NCBI GenBank assembly: GCA_913045955.1
Contig: CAJWRZ010000003.1
Location: 1 to 41,212, forward strand
Length of the DNA stretch: 41,212 bases
Reading direction: 5' to 3'
Source: an uncultured Puniceicoccaceae bacterium
GTDB lineage: Bacteria > Verrucomicrobiota > Verrucomicrobiia > Opitutales > Coraliomargaritaceae
Under the pieces are notes generated by a model, which was not told where the DNA came from, made no database searches, and was given only the letters and a program-made list of their open reading frames with translations. The first letter of the stretch is position 1. Every line of letters begins with the position of its first letter. Positions 34,428 through 41,212 of the stretch are shown here, in pieces. Both the position numbers and the translations under genes were made by a program.

Positions 34428-35015
34428 TTATTCCCCGACTTGGAATCGAGCAAACTTATTAATCACCATGTTCTCACCCATTTTGGCAATGGCTTCAGTA
34501 AGAACCTGCTGAACAGTTTGATCAGGGTTTTTAACATAAGCCTGCTCGAGTAAGCATGATTCGCTTAAGAATTTATTAAGCTTACCTTCAACAATCTTCT
34601 CGATGGCTGCTGCGGGTTTACCTTCAGCTTGTCCTTCAGCAACTGCACGCTCTTTTTTGATGATTTCTGGATCAATTTCTTCTCTAGAAATACAGGCCGG
34701 ATTGGTTGCGGCGATGTGAAGCGCGATATCTTTAACAAAGTTCTTAAAGTCATCGGTCTTAGCAACAAAATCACTTTCGCAATTCACTTCAACTAAGACA
34801 CCCACTTTTCCTCCTAAGTGAATATAAGAACCTACAAGACCATCACTGGCTTCACGACTCGCTTTTTTTGCCGCTGTAGCCACACCTTTTTTACGCAATA
34901 TTTCTAAAGCTTTATCGGTATCACCTTCAGCTTCAACGAGTGCTTTTTTACAATCCATCAACCCAGCTCCCGTGCTTTCCCTGAGTTCACCTACCATTTT
35001 TGCATTAATTTCCAT
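34428..35015 (-). CDS. tsf: Elongation factor Ts, short form
   Basis: Guanine-nucleotide exchange factor of EF-Tu. The N-terminal UBA-like domain (ELRESTGAGLMDCKKALVEAEGD, residues 10-32) and the core motif CESDFVAKTDDFKNFVKDIA (about 79-98, with the TDDF element that contacts EF-Tu) are intact. At 195 residues it lacks the extra subdomain and coiled-coil of the 283-residue Escherichia coli protein, as in Thermus. It follows rpsB by 26 bases in the conserved rpsB-tsf pair and ends at a strong terminator. Confidence 0.95.
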   Translation of the reverse strand: MEINAKMVGELRESTGAGLMDCKKALVEAEGDTDKALEILRKKGVATAAKKASREASDGLVGSYIHLGGKVGVLVEVNCESDFVAKTDDFKNFVKDIALHIAATNPACISREEIDPEIIKKERAVAEGQAEGKPAAAIEKIVEGKLNKFLSESCLLEQAYVKNPDQTVQQVLTEAIAKMGENMVINKFARFQVGE

Positions 35016-35041
35016 GTCTTTATCTTATTTTAAATTAAAAT

Positions 35042-35857
35042 TTAGTTACTTGAATTAGCTGAATCATCTTCGCCGTAACCTTCTGGCAAAGTGACTTCAA
35101 CATCTTCTTCTTGCTCAAAAGCCGTATCTGGGGTCACGGTTTTTGATACGTTAGAAGACTGAGATTGTTTCTGTGCTCTTTTCAAAACACCTTCTGAAAC
35201 CGCCTCCATAATCTCTTCAACAATGATACGAATTGATTTTACCGCGTCGTCATTACCTGGGATTGGATGAGAAATATTTGTCGGATCAGAATTAGTATCG
35301 ACTAAGCCTAAAACTGGTATGTTTAAACGATTAGCTTCAGCGACGGCTATTTCTTCGTTTTTAACGTCGATTACAAATAATGCTGCCGGCAATTCTTCAA
35401 TGTTAAGAATTCCTTCAAAATTACGATTCATTCGGCTCATTTGACGACGAATAGCAGCTTCCTCTTTACCTGGAAGTTTGGCTAATTCGCCTTCTTGATC
35501 CATTTTTAGAAATTTTCTATACTTTGCTAACGATGTCTTGATCGTCGAAAAATTAGTCAATCCTCCACCCATCCAGCGGTTAACACAGAAAGGCATTTGG
35601 CAATTTGTGGCCGCTTCACGCACAATCTCTTGAGCTTGTTTTTTAGTACCGACAAACCAAATTTGTTTACCTGATGCCACTGTATCCTCAACAAAATCGC
35701 AGGCTTTTTGCAGGAGAGCGTGGGTTTTCTCTAGGTCAATGATGGAAATACCATTTCGGTTATCATAAACGTAAGGTTTTGATTTTGGATTCCAACGTCT
35801 TAGCTGGTGGCCAAAATGTACCCCAGCGTCTAATAAATCTTTGTGTGTTGTTTTCAT
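35042..35857 (-). CDS. rpsB: 30S ribosomal protein S2 (uS2)
   Basis: The 271-residue protein has DLLDAGVHFGHQLRRWNPKSKPYVYDNRNGISIIDLEKT, FVGTKKQAQEIVREAA, VNRWMGGGLTNF and PALFVIDVKNEEIAVAEANRLNIPVLGLVDTNSDP, all landmarks of uS2. The last 40 residues are an acidic tail (EEDVEVTLPEGYGEDDSANSSN region) longer than in most species, echoing the acidic tail of S16 here. First gene of rpsB-tsf. The 200 bases upstream carry no other gene except a six-codon frame on the opposite strand, and no Shine-Dalgarno precedes the start. Confidence 0.96.
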   Translation of the reverse strand: MKTTHKDLLDAGVHFGHQLRRWNPKSKPYVYDNRNGISIIDLEKTHALLQKACDFVEDTVASGKQIWFVGTKKQAQEIVREAATNCQMPFCVNRWMGGGLTNFSTIKTSLAKYRKFLKMDQEGELAKLPGKEEAAIRRQMSRMNRNFEGILNIEELPAALFVIDVKNEEIAVAEANRLNIPVLGLVDTNSDPTNISHPIPGNDDAVKSIRIIVEEIMEAVSEGVLKRAQKQSQSSNVSKTVTPDTAFEQEEDVEVTLPEGYGEDDSANSSN

Positions 35858-36010
35858 TGTATGTTCAAAGCCCGCTTTAAAATACCGGTAATGTTGACCG
35901 CTATAAAAAATTGGGAGAAATTACTTTCTTATAAGTATGTGTTTGAGTTTTTGTTTAATCGTTTAGTGCCCATAATTAATAAACTAAATTTACTAATTAA
36001 AGGAGCAAAG

Positions 36011-36031
36011 ATGGAAAACAAGACCCGTTGA
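36011..36031 (+). other. Six-codon frame with a strong Shine-Dalgarno (MENKTR)
   Basis: AAAGGAG lies 5 bases before an ATG that opens a six-codon frame ending in TGA, in the gap upstream of rpsB on the opposite strand. A good Shine-Dalgarno is rare in this window, which makes it noticeable, but it may be chance. Confidence 0.15.
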
Positions 36032-36057
36032 TTAGGCAAGATAAATTAAGTAATTAT

Positions 36058-36675
36058 TTAATATTTATTTATCTGCGCTGAATTCCCTATCATCATGACT
36101 AAAACTGTATTTTTCACAAACAATTCAATAGCCTCAGATTCTGTGAAATCTGGTAGCATAAACGAATGCGCAAAGCCCTCTACAAACTTTTCAAAATGGA
36201 GTTCATCACTCAGATCAGCGTAATTATTAGGGGTTCCTTGATAGTGATCTTTTTGAGGTTGTCCTGCAAATTTTGAAGGAGACTTTGACTGACCTACCGT
36301 TACAATTCTACCATCGATTTCCAATTCAATCCTATCGGATATCCAATGCTTAATTTTTATAAGGACTGAATAAGAAGAATCCGAAGCACTTTTCACTAAG
36401 CAAGTAGTGGTAGTACTATCCTTTGAAAGTTCAAATTGCTCAATCGCGAGATTAAGAGGATTATGGGCTTCTGATTTAAAAGGCTTAAGCTTGAATTGAT
36501 AAACCTCCTTATCTTTGCGAGGCTCTAAAGCTTGGAGAGCCTTTGGATCATCAGGGCGAACTTGTCCGGAAAAAATTTCATCGTAGTTAGATCGAGGTGC
36601 CGATCTGGTGCTAGGTTTTCCTTCAAATAAATCATCGGAAAAATAACCTTTAACTCGGATATCGGAAGTAGCCAT
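36058..36675 (-). CDS. Hypothetical protein (205 aa)
   Basis: I do not recognise it. From the ATG at 36675 the protein reads MATSDIRVKGYFSDDLFEG; a GTG at 36696 would add seven residues and is less likely. The first 60 residues are polar (APRSNYDEIFSGQV, then PKALQALEPRKDKEVYQ). The middle (about 62-135) is beta-prone with alternating hydrophobics, e.g. SYSVLIKIKHWISDRIELEIDGRIV, suggesting a small beta domain. The end is more hydrophobic (ELFVKNTVLVMMIGNSAQ). No signal peptide. It is a single gene between rpsB and a TIM-barrel gene. Cytoplasmic location is assumed. Confidence 0.6.
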   Translation of the reverse strand: MATSDIRVKGYFSDDLFEGKPSTRSAPRSNYDEIFSGQVRPDDPKALQALEPRKDKEVYQFKLKPFKSEAHNPLNLAIEQFELSKDSTTTTCLVKSASDSSYSVLIKIKHWISDRIELEIDGRIVTVGQSKSPSKFAGQPQKDHYQGTPNNYADLSDELHFEKFVEGFAHSFMLPDFTESEAIELFVKNTVLVMMIGNSAQINKY

Positions 36676-36833
36676 AGTGAGTCTTAAATGAAGCACCTTT
36701 TAAGCAAAAGGGAAAAGCGGTCAGTAAAATCCCGCGTAATGAGGTAATTTAATTTATACAAAAATATAGAATACCTTTTGGACATATTGGTCAGTAAGAG
36801 GTAATCGAAACGATTATATTCCCTCAAAATATC

Positions 36834-37796
36834 TCAACTGAGCAAATCCAGGATATAATCTTTGGAACGCAATAGAGCCGCATCACTCAACGTTGGGCTC
36901 AACTCCAAAACTAAAGCCTGTTCATTCTCTTTTGGAGCGACGAATTCAGCGAGCATCTTAAAATCGATAACTCCAGTACCAATTTCTTGATGATCTTTTC
37001 CTGCTTCATTGACGTCATGTAAATGAAAGCCAATAAGATGATCTTTCAGCGCTTCAAGGCGTTCTCGATGATTCAACAGGCCGTACTGAGCTTTTATTTC
37101 AGCATGACCCGCATCATGCCAATAGCGAATCGGGCTATCCTCATCATAATTCTTAATAAAGTCTGAGTGATCCTGGTCTAAAGGCAATTCAGTCAAGCCC
37201 TCCCGATTCTCAATTCCCATTAAGACCCCTAAGTCTTTTGCTGTATCAAAAATAGACCTAAAATTCAAATCAAGCGCTTGATAGTCTTTCACACTCGATT
37301 TTTTAATCTTTTTAATCGTCTTATCTCGGATAGCAATAAAGCCCGCATCTTCCGCTAATTCAAGTGTTTCAACGGAATTCAAATCCATCCAACGCCCAAG
37401 CCTAGTCAGCGGCGATTCAAAGAAAAACCAAACCGAACCCGAATGAAAAACCACCTTATCAGTCCCTAGCTGATTCGCAAAAGCTAAGGTCTCCAGAGAG
37501 TATCGCTGCCACAAACGACTTTCTGCCTTATGACGACTCGATGGCTGAAATAGATTGGGCATCGGAGCGTTGATTCCCATCGGTAATGGGCAAAAATTAT
37601 GAATTGAAGAGATGCCCACAACGCCATCTTCCACAGCTTTAGTTATACCAGGAACTAATCCTAAGGATATTCCATGACTTAATTCGACATTCTTAAAGCC
37701 CAGTCCAGCCATCCACTCAAGCATAGCATACCCGTCCTCATACCGGTGCGAGCAACAGCAGGTTGATAAAGCAATCTTATCTTCAAATAAGGACAT
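36834..37796 (-). CDS. Sugar phosphate isomerase/epimerase-like TIM-barrel protein
   Basis: The 320-residue protein fits the xylose-isomerase-like (AP endonuclease 2) superfamily: IALSTCCCSHRY at strand 1, FKNVELSHGI at strand 2, ISSIHNFCPLP, KVVFHSGSV, LGVLMGIENREG with the metal-binding glutamate (about residue 193), RYWHDAGHAEI with Asp and His, and IGFHLHDVNEAGKDHQEIGTGVIDF. These are the metal-site segments in the usual order. Substrate unknown. The ATG at 37796 is chosen because the in-frame TTG at 37832 lies inside the rpsU terminator. Three consecutive cysteines (CCC) near the start are unusual. Not obviously part of an operon. Confidence 0.82.
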   Translation of the reverse strand: MSLFEDKIALSTCCCSHRYEDGYAMLEWMAGLGFKNVELSHGISLGLVPGITKAVEDGVVGISSIHNFCPLPMGINAPMPNLFQPSSRHKAESRLWQRYSLETLAFANQLGTDKVVFHSGSVWFFFESPLTRLGRWMDLNSVETLELAEDAGFIAIRDKTIKKIKKSSVKDYQALDLNFRSIFDTAKDLGVLMGIENREGLTELPLDQDHSDFIKNYDEDSPIRYWHDAGHAEIKAQYGLLNHRERLEALKDHLIGFHLHDVNEAGKDHQEIGTGVIDFKMLAEFVAPKENEQALVLELSPTLSDAALLRSKDYILDLLS

Positions 37797-37811
37797 TATT
37801 GTAATAATTGC

Positions 37812-37844
37812 AAAAAAAAGCCCGATACGCAAAGCGAAACCGGG
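37812..37844 (-). terminator. Intrinsic terminator of rpsU
   Basis: On the minus strand CCCG...CGGG encloses a second small stem (CGC-ttt-GCG) and is followed by GC and eight T (37812-37819). It lies 27 bases after the rpsU stop. Confidence 0.75.
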
Positions 37845-37870
37845 TTTGATCTTTAAAAAATCTTATTGAA

Positions 37871-38071
37871 CTACATTTTAGAGTAACGAACTCTAAGCAT
37901 GTTGTTGAAGTCTAATTCCTTGTTCTTACGTCGCTTAGACTGAGAAGGCTTCTCAAAGTAACGTTTTGCGCGAACATCACGAATGACACCTTCACGATCA
38001 AGGCGTTTTTTTAAACGGCGAAGAGCACGATCCATAGGCTCTCCTTTTCGAACTTTAACATCTAATGGCAT
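37871..38071 (-). CDS. rpsU: 30S ribosomal protein S21 (bS21)
   Basis: The 66-residue, very basic protein reads MPLDVKVRKGEPMDRALRRLKKRL and RAKRYFEKPSQSKRRKNKE, the bS21 pattern (VxxGExxxxALRRFKR...EKPxxRRKRK). S21 helps base-pairing of the 16S anti-Shine-Dalgarno end with mRNA, of interest in a genome where such sites are rare. Length is normal. Single gene with its own terminator; the A+T-rich leader ends AATAAATT before ATG. Confidence 0.95.
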   Translation of the reverse strand: MPLDVKVRKGEPMDRALRRLKKRLDREGVIRDVRAKRYFEKPSQSKRRKNKELDFNNMLRVRYSKM

Positions 38072-38146
38072 AATTTATTAATAAAAGTCATTGAAAAAAC
38101 CGATTACTCTTAGCCAAGTCAATAGCTAAATATAAAAGTTCTGTAC

Positions 38147-39367
38147 TTAGATACACTCTAAGATGGCTATATTTTCAATATGCCTCGTGTGCGGAAACAA
38201 ATCAAAGGGCTGTAGCTCTAATAATCTATAGCCATCTTCGACAAAATACTTCAAATCTCTCGCCTGAGTCGCCGGATCACAAGAAACATAAATGATTTTT
38301 TTAGGGTGAAAGGCGATCAGCTGCTCAATAAAAGAAAGATCACAACCCTTTCTTGGCGGATCAATCACCACCGAAGTATTTTCACCCGAGTAAGTAATGT
38401 GGTTGAAGATCGCTTCGGCTTTGCCCGGCTGGAAGCGAACATTGTTTACATTTAAAATATCAGCATTGGCTTTCGCGAGTTGGATCGCTGCTTCAGAGAT
38501 TTCAATCCCGGTAACCGATTTAAAATTATCTGCGCAGCTGAGTGCAAACAAACCTACCCCGCAATAAGCATCCACCAAATTATCAATACCCTCACCGCTC
38601 ACGGCTGCTTTAACATATTCCACCATGTGAGGCAGAATGAACGGGTTGTTCTGAAAAAATTCCCCCGCTTTAAAATGAAAGATATTGGCGCCCACCTTCT
38701 CGGAAACTGTAGCCTTCGGATCGGTGACCACCCCCTCAAGAGTCTCCCTAAGCAGTAATGTCCCGCCTCTGAGGCGACGTTTGCGCCCGCCCTCTTGGAT
38801 CGCCCTTTGCCGAACTTCAGGTAAAGCCTCATTGATGGCTTTTGTCGCGATCGGGCATTGCTCAACATCTATAATTGCGTGGCGCTTCCCGTTCATCAAA
38901 AAGCCAATGGGCTGTTTACCTTCACGGTCTGGCTTATTATAATGTGGGGTGAGCTTTGATCGGTATCCAAAGATTTGCTCCGTGCTCTTGGCTAATTTAA
39001 CTGGGTGTTTTATACCGCCATTTTTATCCATCAATTCCTGAACTTGAGTCGTCTTAATTCGCAACTGCGCATCATAGCTAATATGTTGATACTGACAACC
39101 TCCGCATTGGGTAAAAAGTGGACAACGTGCTTCCTGCCGATTCGGTGAAGCCTCGATGATTTCAATCAGATCGGCATCAGAAAATTGGCTATGATTACGG
39201 TATATTCTGACCTTAACTAATTCACCTGGAACGACGAAGGGCACCATCACAACCCAATTGTTTAAACGACCGACCCCCACTCCTAAGTTGGTTAAGTTCT
39301 CGATCCTCAGTTCAATTTCGTCATGGTAATTGAAGGGCTCTGGAATGAAATTTTTAGGAACTTGCAT
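38147..39367 (-). CDS. rlmD: RlmD/TrmA-type RNA (uracil-C5)-methyltransferase
   Basis: A TRAM domain covers about residues 15-75 (IELRIENLTNLGVGVGRLNNWVVMVPFVVPGELVKVRI). Iron-sulfur ligands follow as CPLFTQCGGCQYQH (about 82-95) plus a fourth cysteine in EQCPIA (about 170). The Rossmann core has DAYCGVGLFAL near 266 and IDPPRKGC near 337, and the nucleophile is in YVSCDPATQARDL (about Cys362). These are RumA/RlmD features; the exact target uridine (1939, 747 or a tRNA) is not decided by sequence. The 406-residue length is normal. Divergent from the SpoU gene with 25 bases between starts. Confidence 0.9.
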   Translation of the reverse strand: MQVPKNFIPEPFNYHDEIELRIENLTNLGVGVGRLNNWVVMVPFVVPGELVKVRIYRNHSQFSDADLIEIIEASPNRQEARCPLFTQCGGCQYQHISYDAQLRIKTTQVQELMDKNGGIKHPVKLAKSTEQIFGYRSKLTPHYNKPDREGKQPIGFLMNGKRHAIIDVEQCPIATKAINEALPEVRQRAIQEGGRKRRLRGGTLLLRETLEGVVTDPKATVSEKVGANIFHFKAGEFFQNNPFILPHMVEYVKAAVSGEGIDNLVDAYCGVGLFALSCADNFKSVTGIEISEAAIQLAKANADILNVNNVRFQPGKAEAIFNHITYSGENTSVVIDPPRKGCDLSFIEQLIAFHPKKIIYVSCDPATQARDLKYFVEDGYRLLELQPFDLFPHTRHIENIAILECI

Positions 39368-39392
39368 TGATTGAATCTAAAAAATTGTAAAA

Positions 39393-40223
39393 ATGACTGA
39401 GTTATGTCCTATTAAGCTTATGGAAGAGACCTACATTGAAAGCCAACAAAACAGCCATGTTAAGAACTTAGTCAAACTAAGAGAGCGTAAACACAGAAAT
39501 CGGCAAGAACGATTTATCATTGAAGGCTTAAGAGAAATCAAGCACGCATTTGATTCAGACTTTGGATTATTAACCCTTTATTTTTGCCCGGAACTCTTTC
39601 CTTCTGAATCTCATGAACACTTTGTACAGCAACTGCGTTCTGAGAAAGCAGCACCGCTGGTAAGAATGCACCCGTCCGCCTTCAGTAAAGCTAGCCTTAG
39701 GGAAGGACCGGATGGTCTAATCGCCATTGCCGAACCGCAGGATACGGCCCTCGATACACTCGCTCTAAAAGAGAAAAGTACGGTACTTGTTTTGGAGGGT
39801 ATTGAAAAGCCCGGAAATCTTGGAGCCATTATAAGAAGTGCCGATGGTGCAGGCGTTTCTGCTATATTTATGGTCAACTGCCAAATTAATTCCTACAATC
39901 CCAATGCGATTAGAGCTTCCCAGGGGCTTGTTTTTAGGATCCCAATCATAGCCATCGAAACGGACGCGATTTTCCAATGGCTTGAAGATCATCAATTTCA
40001 AACAATAGCAACAAGCCCCGATGCTTCTAGCTTATATAATGAAGTAAAATATGCTGAGCGAACTGCATTGTTTATGGGCAGTGAAAGCACAGGCCTTTCC
40101 GAAGCATGCTTATCCAAAGTCAGCCAAACCATCACCATCCCGATGCAAGGCCATGCCGATTCCCTGAATGTCTCGGTCGCGACGGCAATTTGCTTATATC
40201 AAATTAATCAAAAAATTGATTAA
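39393..40223 (+). CDS. SpoU/TrmH-family RNA 2'-O-ribose methyltransferase
   Basis: SPOUT-class enzyme that methylates ribose 2'-OH in tRNA or rRNA. The 276-residue protein has an N-terminal substrate-binding domain (NLVKLRERKHRNRQERFIIEGLREI, residues 25-49) and the three knot motifs: EKPGNLGAIIRSADGAGV (about 137-154), FMGSESTGLSE (about 228-238) and IPMQGHADSLNVSVATAICLY (about 249-269). The RxRxF.IEG start fits the RlmB/TsnR-like branch; the target base is not certain. The in-frame ATG at 39420 (start MEETYIES) is an alternative start. It overlaps glgA convergently by four bases. Confidence 0.88.
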   Translation: MTELCPIKLMEETYIESQQNSHVKNLVKLRERKHRNRQERFIIEGLREIKHAFDSDFGLLTLYFCPELFPSESHEHFVQQLRSEKAAPLVRMHPSAFSKASLREGPDGLIAIAEPQDTALDTLALKEKSTVLVLEGIEKPGNLGAIIRSADGAGVSAIFMVNCQINSYNPNAIRASQGLVFRIPIIAIETDAIFQWLEDHQFQTIATSPDASSLYNEVKYAERTALFMGSESTGLSEACLSKVSQTITIPMQGHADSLNVSVATAICLYQINQKID

Positions 40224-41212
40224 CTGAAGGCATTTAGGCGCGCTTCCTTGGCCCAAGCATAGATCTCCTCATATTTAGAAGCAGATAGCTCCCAAGTGAA
40301 GTCGGATTTCATGCCCTTTAACTGCATCGACTTATAACCTGGTTTATCTTGAGTATATAAATTTTTTGCAGCTAAGATAACTTCCAAAAATGCTTCCGGA
40401 TCAATTGATTCAAAACTAAACCCGCAACCCTTAGACCAGTCTTTCGGAGAAACCGGCACTGAATCAATCAACCCACCCGTACTGCGAACAATCGGTACCG
40501 TGCCGTATTTCATTCCATACATTTGGCTTAAACCGCAGGGTTCAAAACGACTGGGCATTAGTAGAAAATCACTACCCGCAATTGTTTGGTGCGCTAGAGC
40601 ATTATCAAATTCTAAAACCGCGGATATTCGCTGGCTGTATTGATTTGAGTAATGCCTAAAGGCCTCTTCAATATCGGGTTCGCCAGTTCCGAGTATCGCA
40701 ATTTGGATATTCGTACGCTCCATTAATCGGTCAATGATCGCAATGAGTAAATCAAGGCCTTTTTGCTCATAAAGGCGCGATACCACGCCGAACAAAGGTA
40801 CTTCTGCATTCACTTCTAGGCCGTACCGTTCTTGTACTTGCCGCTTACAAGCGATTTTCCCAGCTAAATCATCCGCAGAGAATGGACTGGCTAGAGTGGC
40901 ATCTTTTTCTGGATCCCATTCTATTGAATCAATCCCATTAATCACCCCAATCAAATCAGCGGATCGAAAGCGAACCACAGATTCTAGTCCGCAACCATAG
41001 GCTTCGGTTTGGATTTCTTGGGCGTATGAGGGGCTTACGGTGGTTAATTTTGTTGTGTGGTATAGTCCGCCTTTTAGGAGGTTCATTTGACCGCAGGATT
41101 CAAAGCCATCTTCCCGGAAGAGTTCTTTTGATAAGCCAGAAAATTGTATTAATTTTGGATCAAAGTACCCTTGATGCTGCAGATTATGAATTGTCATCAC
41201 GGACGCGGCTTG
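40220..41212 (-). CDS. glgA: Glycogen synthase GlgA, C-terminal part (runs off right edge)
   Basis: The frame is open to the right edge and reads ASVMTIHNLQHQGYF, then LKGGLYHTTKLTTVSPSYAQEI, VINGIDSIEWDPEKD, VPLFGVVSRLYEQKGLDLL, and PSRFEPCGLSQMYGMKYGTVPIVRSTGGLIDSV. These are GT5 (ADP-glucose glycogen/starch synthase) motifs; the E-x-C-G-L-x-Q-x-x-G-M-x-Y-G block is the nucleotide-sugar and catalytic region. The N-terminal KTGG motif lies outside. ATG codons near 41197 are internal. It ends four bases inside the convergent SpoU gene. Product makes glycogen. Confidence 0.95.
   Translation of the reverse strand, partial: QAASVMTIHNLQHQGYFDPKLIQFSGLSKELFREDGFESCGQMNLLKGGLYHTTKLTTVSPSYAQEIQTEAYGCGLESVVRFRSADLIGVINGIDSIEWDPEKDATLASPFSADDLAGKIACKRQVQERYGLEVNAEVPLFGVVSRLYEQKGLDLLIAIIDRLMERTNIQIAILGTGEPDIEEAFRHYSNQYSQRISAVLEFDNALAHQTIAGSDFLLMPSRFEPCGLSQMYGMKYGTVPIVRSTGGLIDSVPVSPKDWSKGCGFSFESIDPEAFLEVILAAKNLYTQDKPGYKSMQLKGMKSDFTWELSASKYEEIYAWAKEARLNAFS

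Noticed and set aside
35843-36031. 62-codon plus-strand frame upstream of rpsB
   Set aside because: It begins inside rpsB on the opposite strand, has a composition unlike a protein and no start signal; only the last six codons have a Shine-Dalgarno.

Overview
The window is a dense housekeeping stretch (about 41.2 kb, by eye roughly 40% G+C, about 48 protein genes and one tRNA) from a bacterial chromosome. I see no insertion sequence, phage gene, CRISPR array or rRNA. The gene set suggests a member of the PVC group, most likely Verrucomicrobiota (Opitutae-like). The hints are a cysteine-poor L33, a Firmicutes-style mcsA-mcsB-clpC operon without ctsR, a long acidic tail on S16, a short EF-Ts, and very few Shine-Dalgarno sequences. 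This placement is an inference from gene style, not from a marker alignment.

Layout. 1-5.4 kb: end of an Mrp/ApbC-type ATPase gene, a small unknown gene, rpmG, rpiB, clpP, a ZIP metal transporter, tRNA-Phe, tsaD and a MidA-like methyltransferase. 5.4-7.4 kb: rpmB converges on the rpsP-trmD-rplS operon, which has no rimM; a bidirectional terminator separates them. 7.5-13.4 kb: an ATG-less open frame, a flavodoxin, the operon fur-TPR-priA, a 30-bp palindrome next to fur, rplU-rpmA, and ribBA with a degenerate GTP cyclohydrolase half. 13.4-17.5 kb: mcsA-mcsB-clpC, a protein-arginine-phosphorylation and unfoldase module. 17.6-25.6 kb: branched-chain aminotransferase, acs, a large unknown protein followed by hisF, then mazG, hisS and an HU/IHF gene. 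25.7-32.3 kb: ubiE/menG, a zinc-finger-less mutM, an amidohydrolase, sufS-sufU, and xseB-dxs. 32.2-41.2 kb: a tiny cysteine-rich frame, uvrB, rpsB-tsf, an unknown gene, a sugar-isomerase-like TIM-barrel gene, rpsU, rlmD, a SpoU methyltransferase and the end of glgA.

How the genes fit together. Most work in translation (L33, L28, L19, S16, L21, L27, S2, S21, EF-Ts, TrmD, TsaD, HisS, rRNA methylases), protein quality control (ClpP, ClpC, McsAB), DNA repair and replication restart (PriA, UvrB, MutM, XseB) or cofactor and central metabolism (RibBA, Dxs, SufSU, Acs, RpiB, HisF). I found no clear multi-gene novel system. The most notable items are the 23-residue peptide frame with eight cysteines beside uvrB (32156-32227), the 30-bp perfect palindrome that abuts a Fur-family gene lacking the usual metal-sensing histidines, the McsAB-ClpC operon without CtsR, and several conserved enzymes with lost metal-binding residues (RibBA, MutM).
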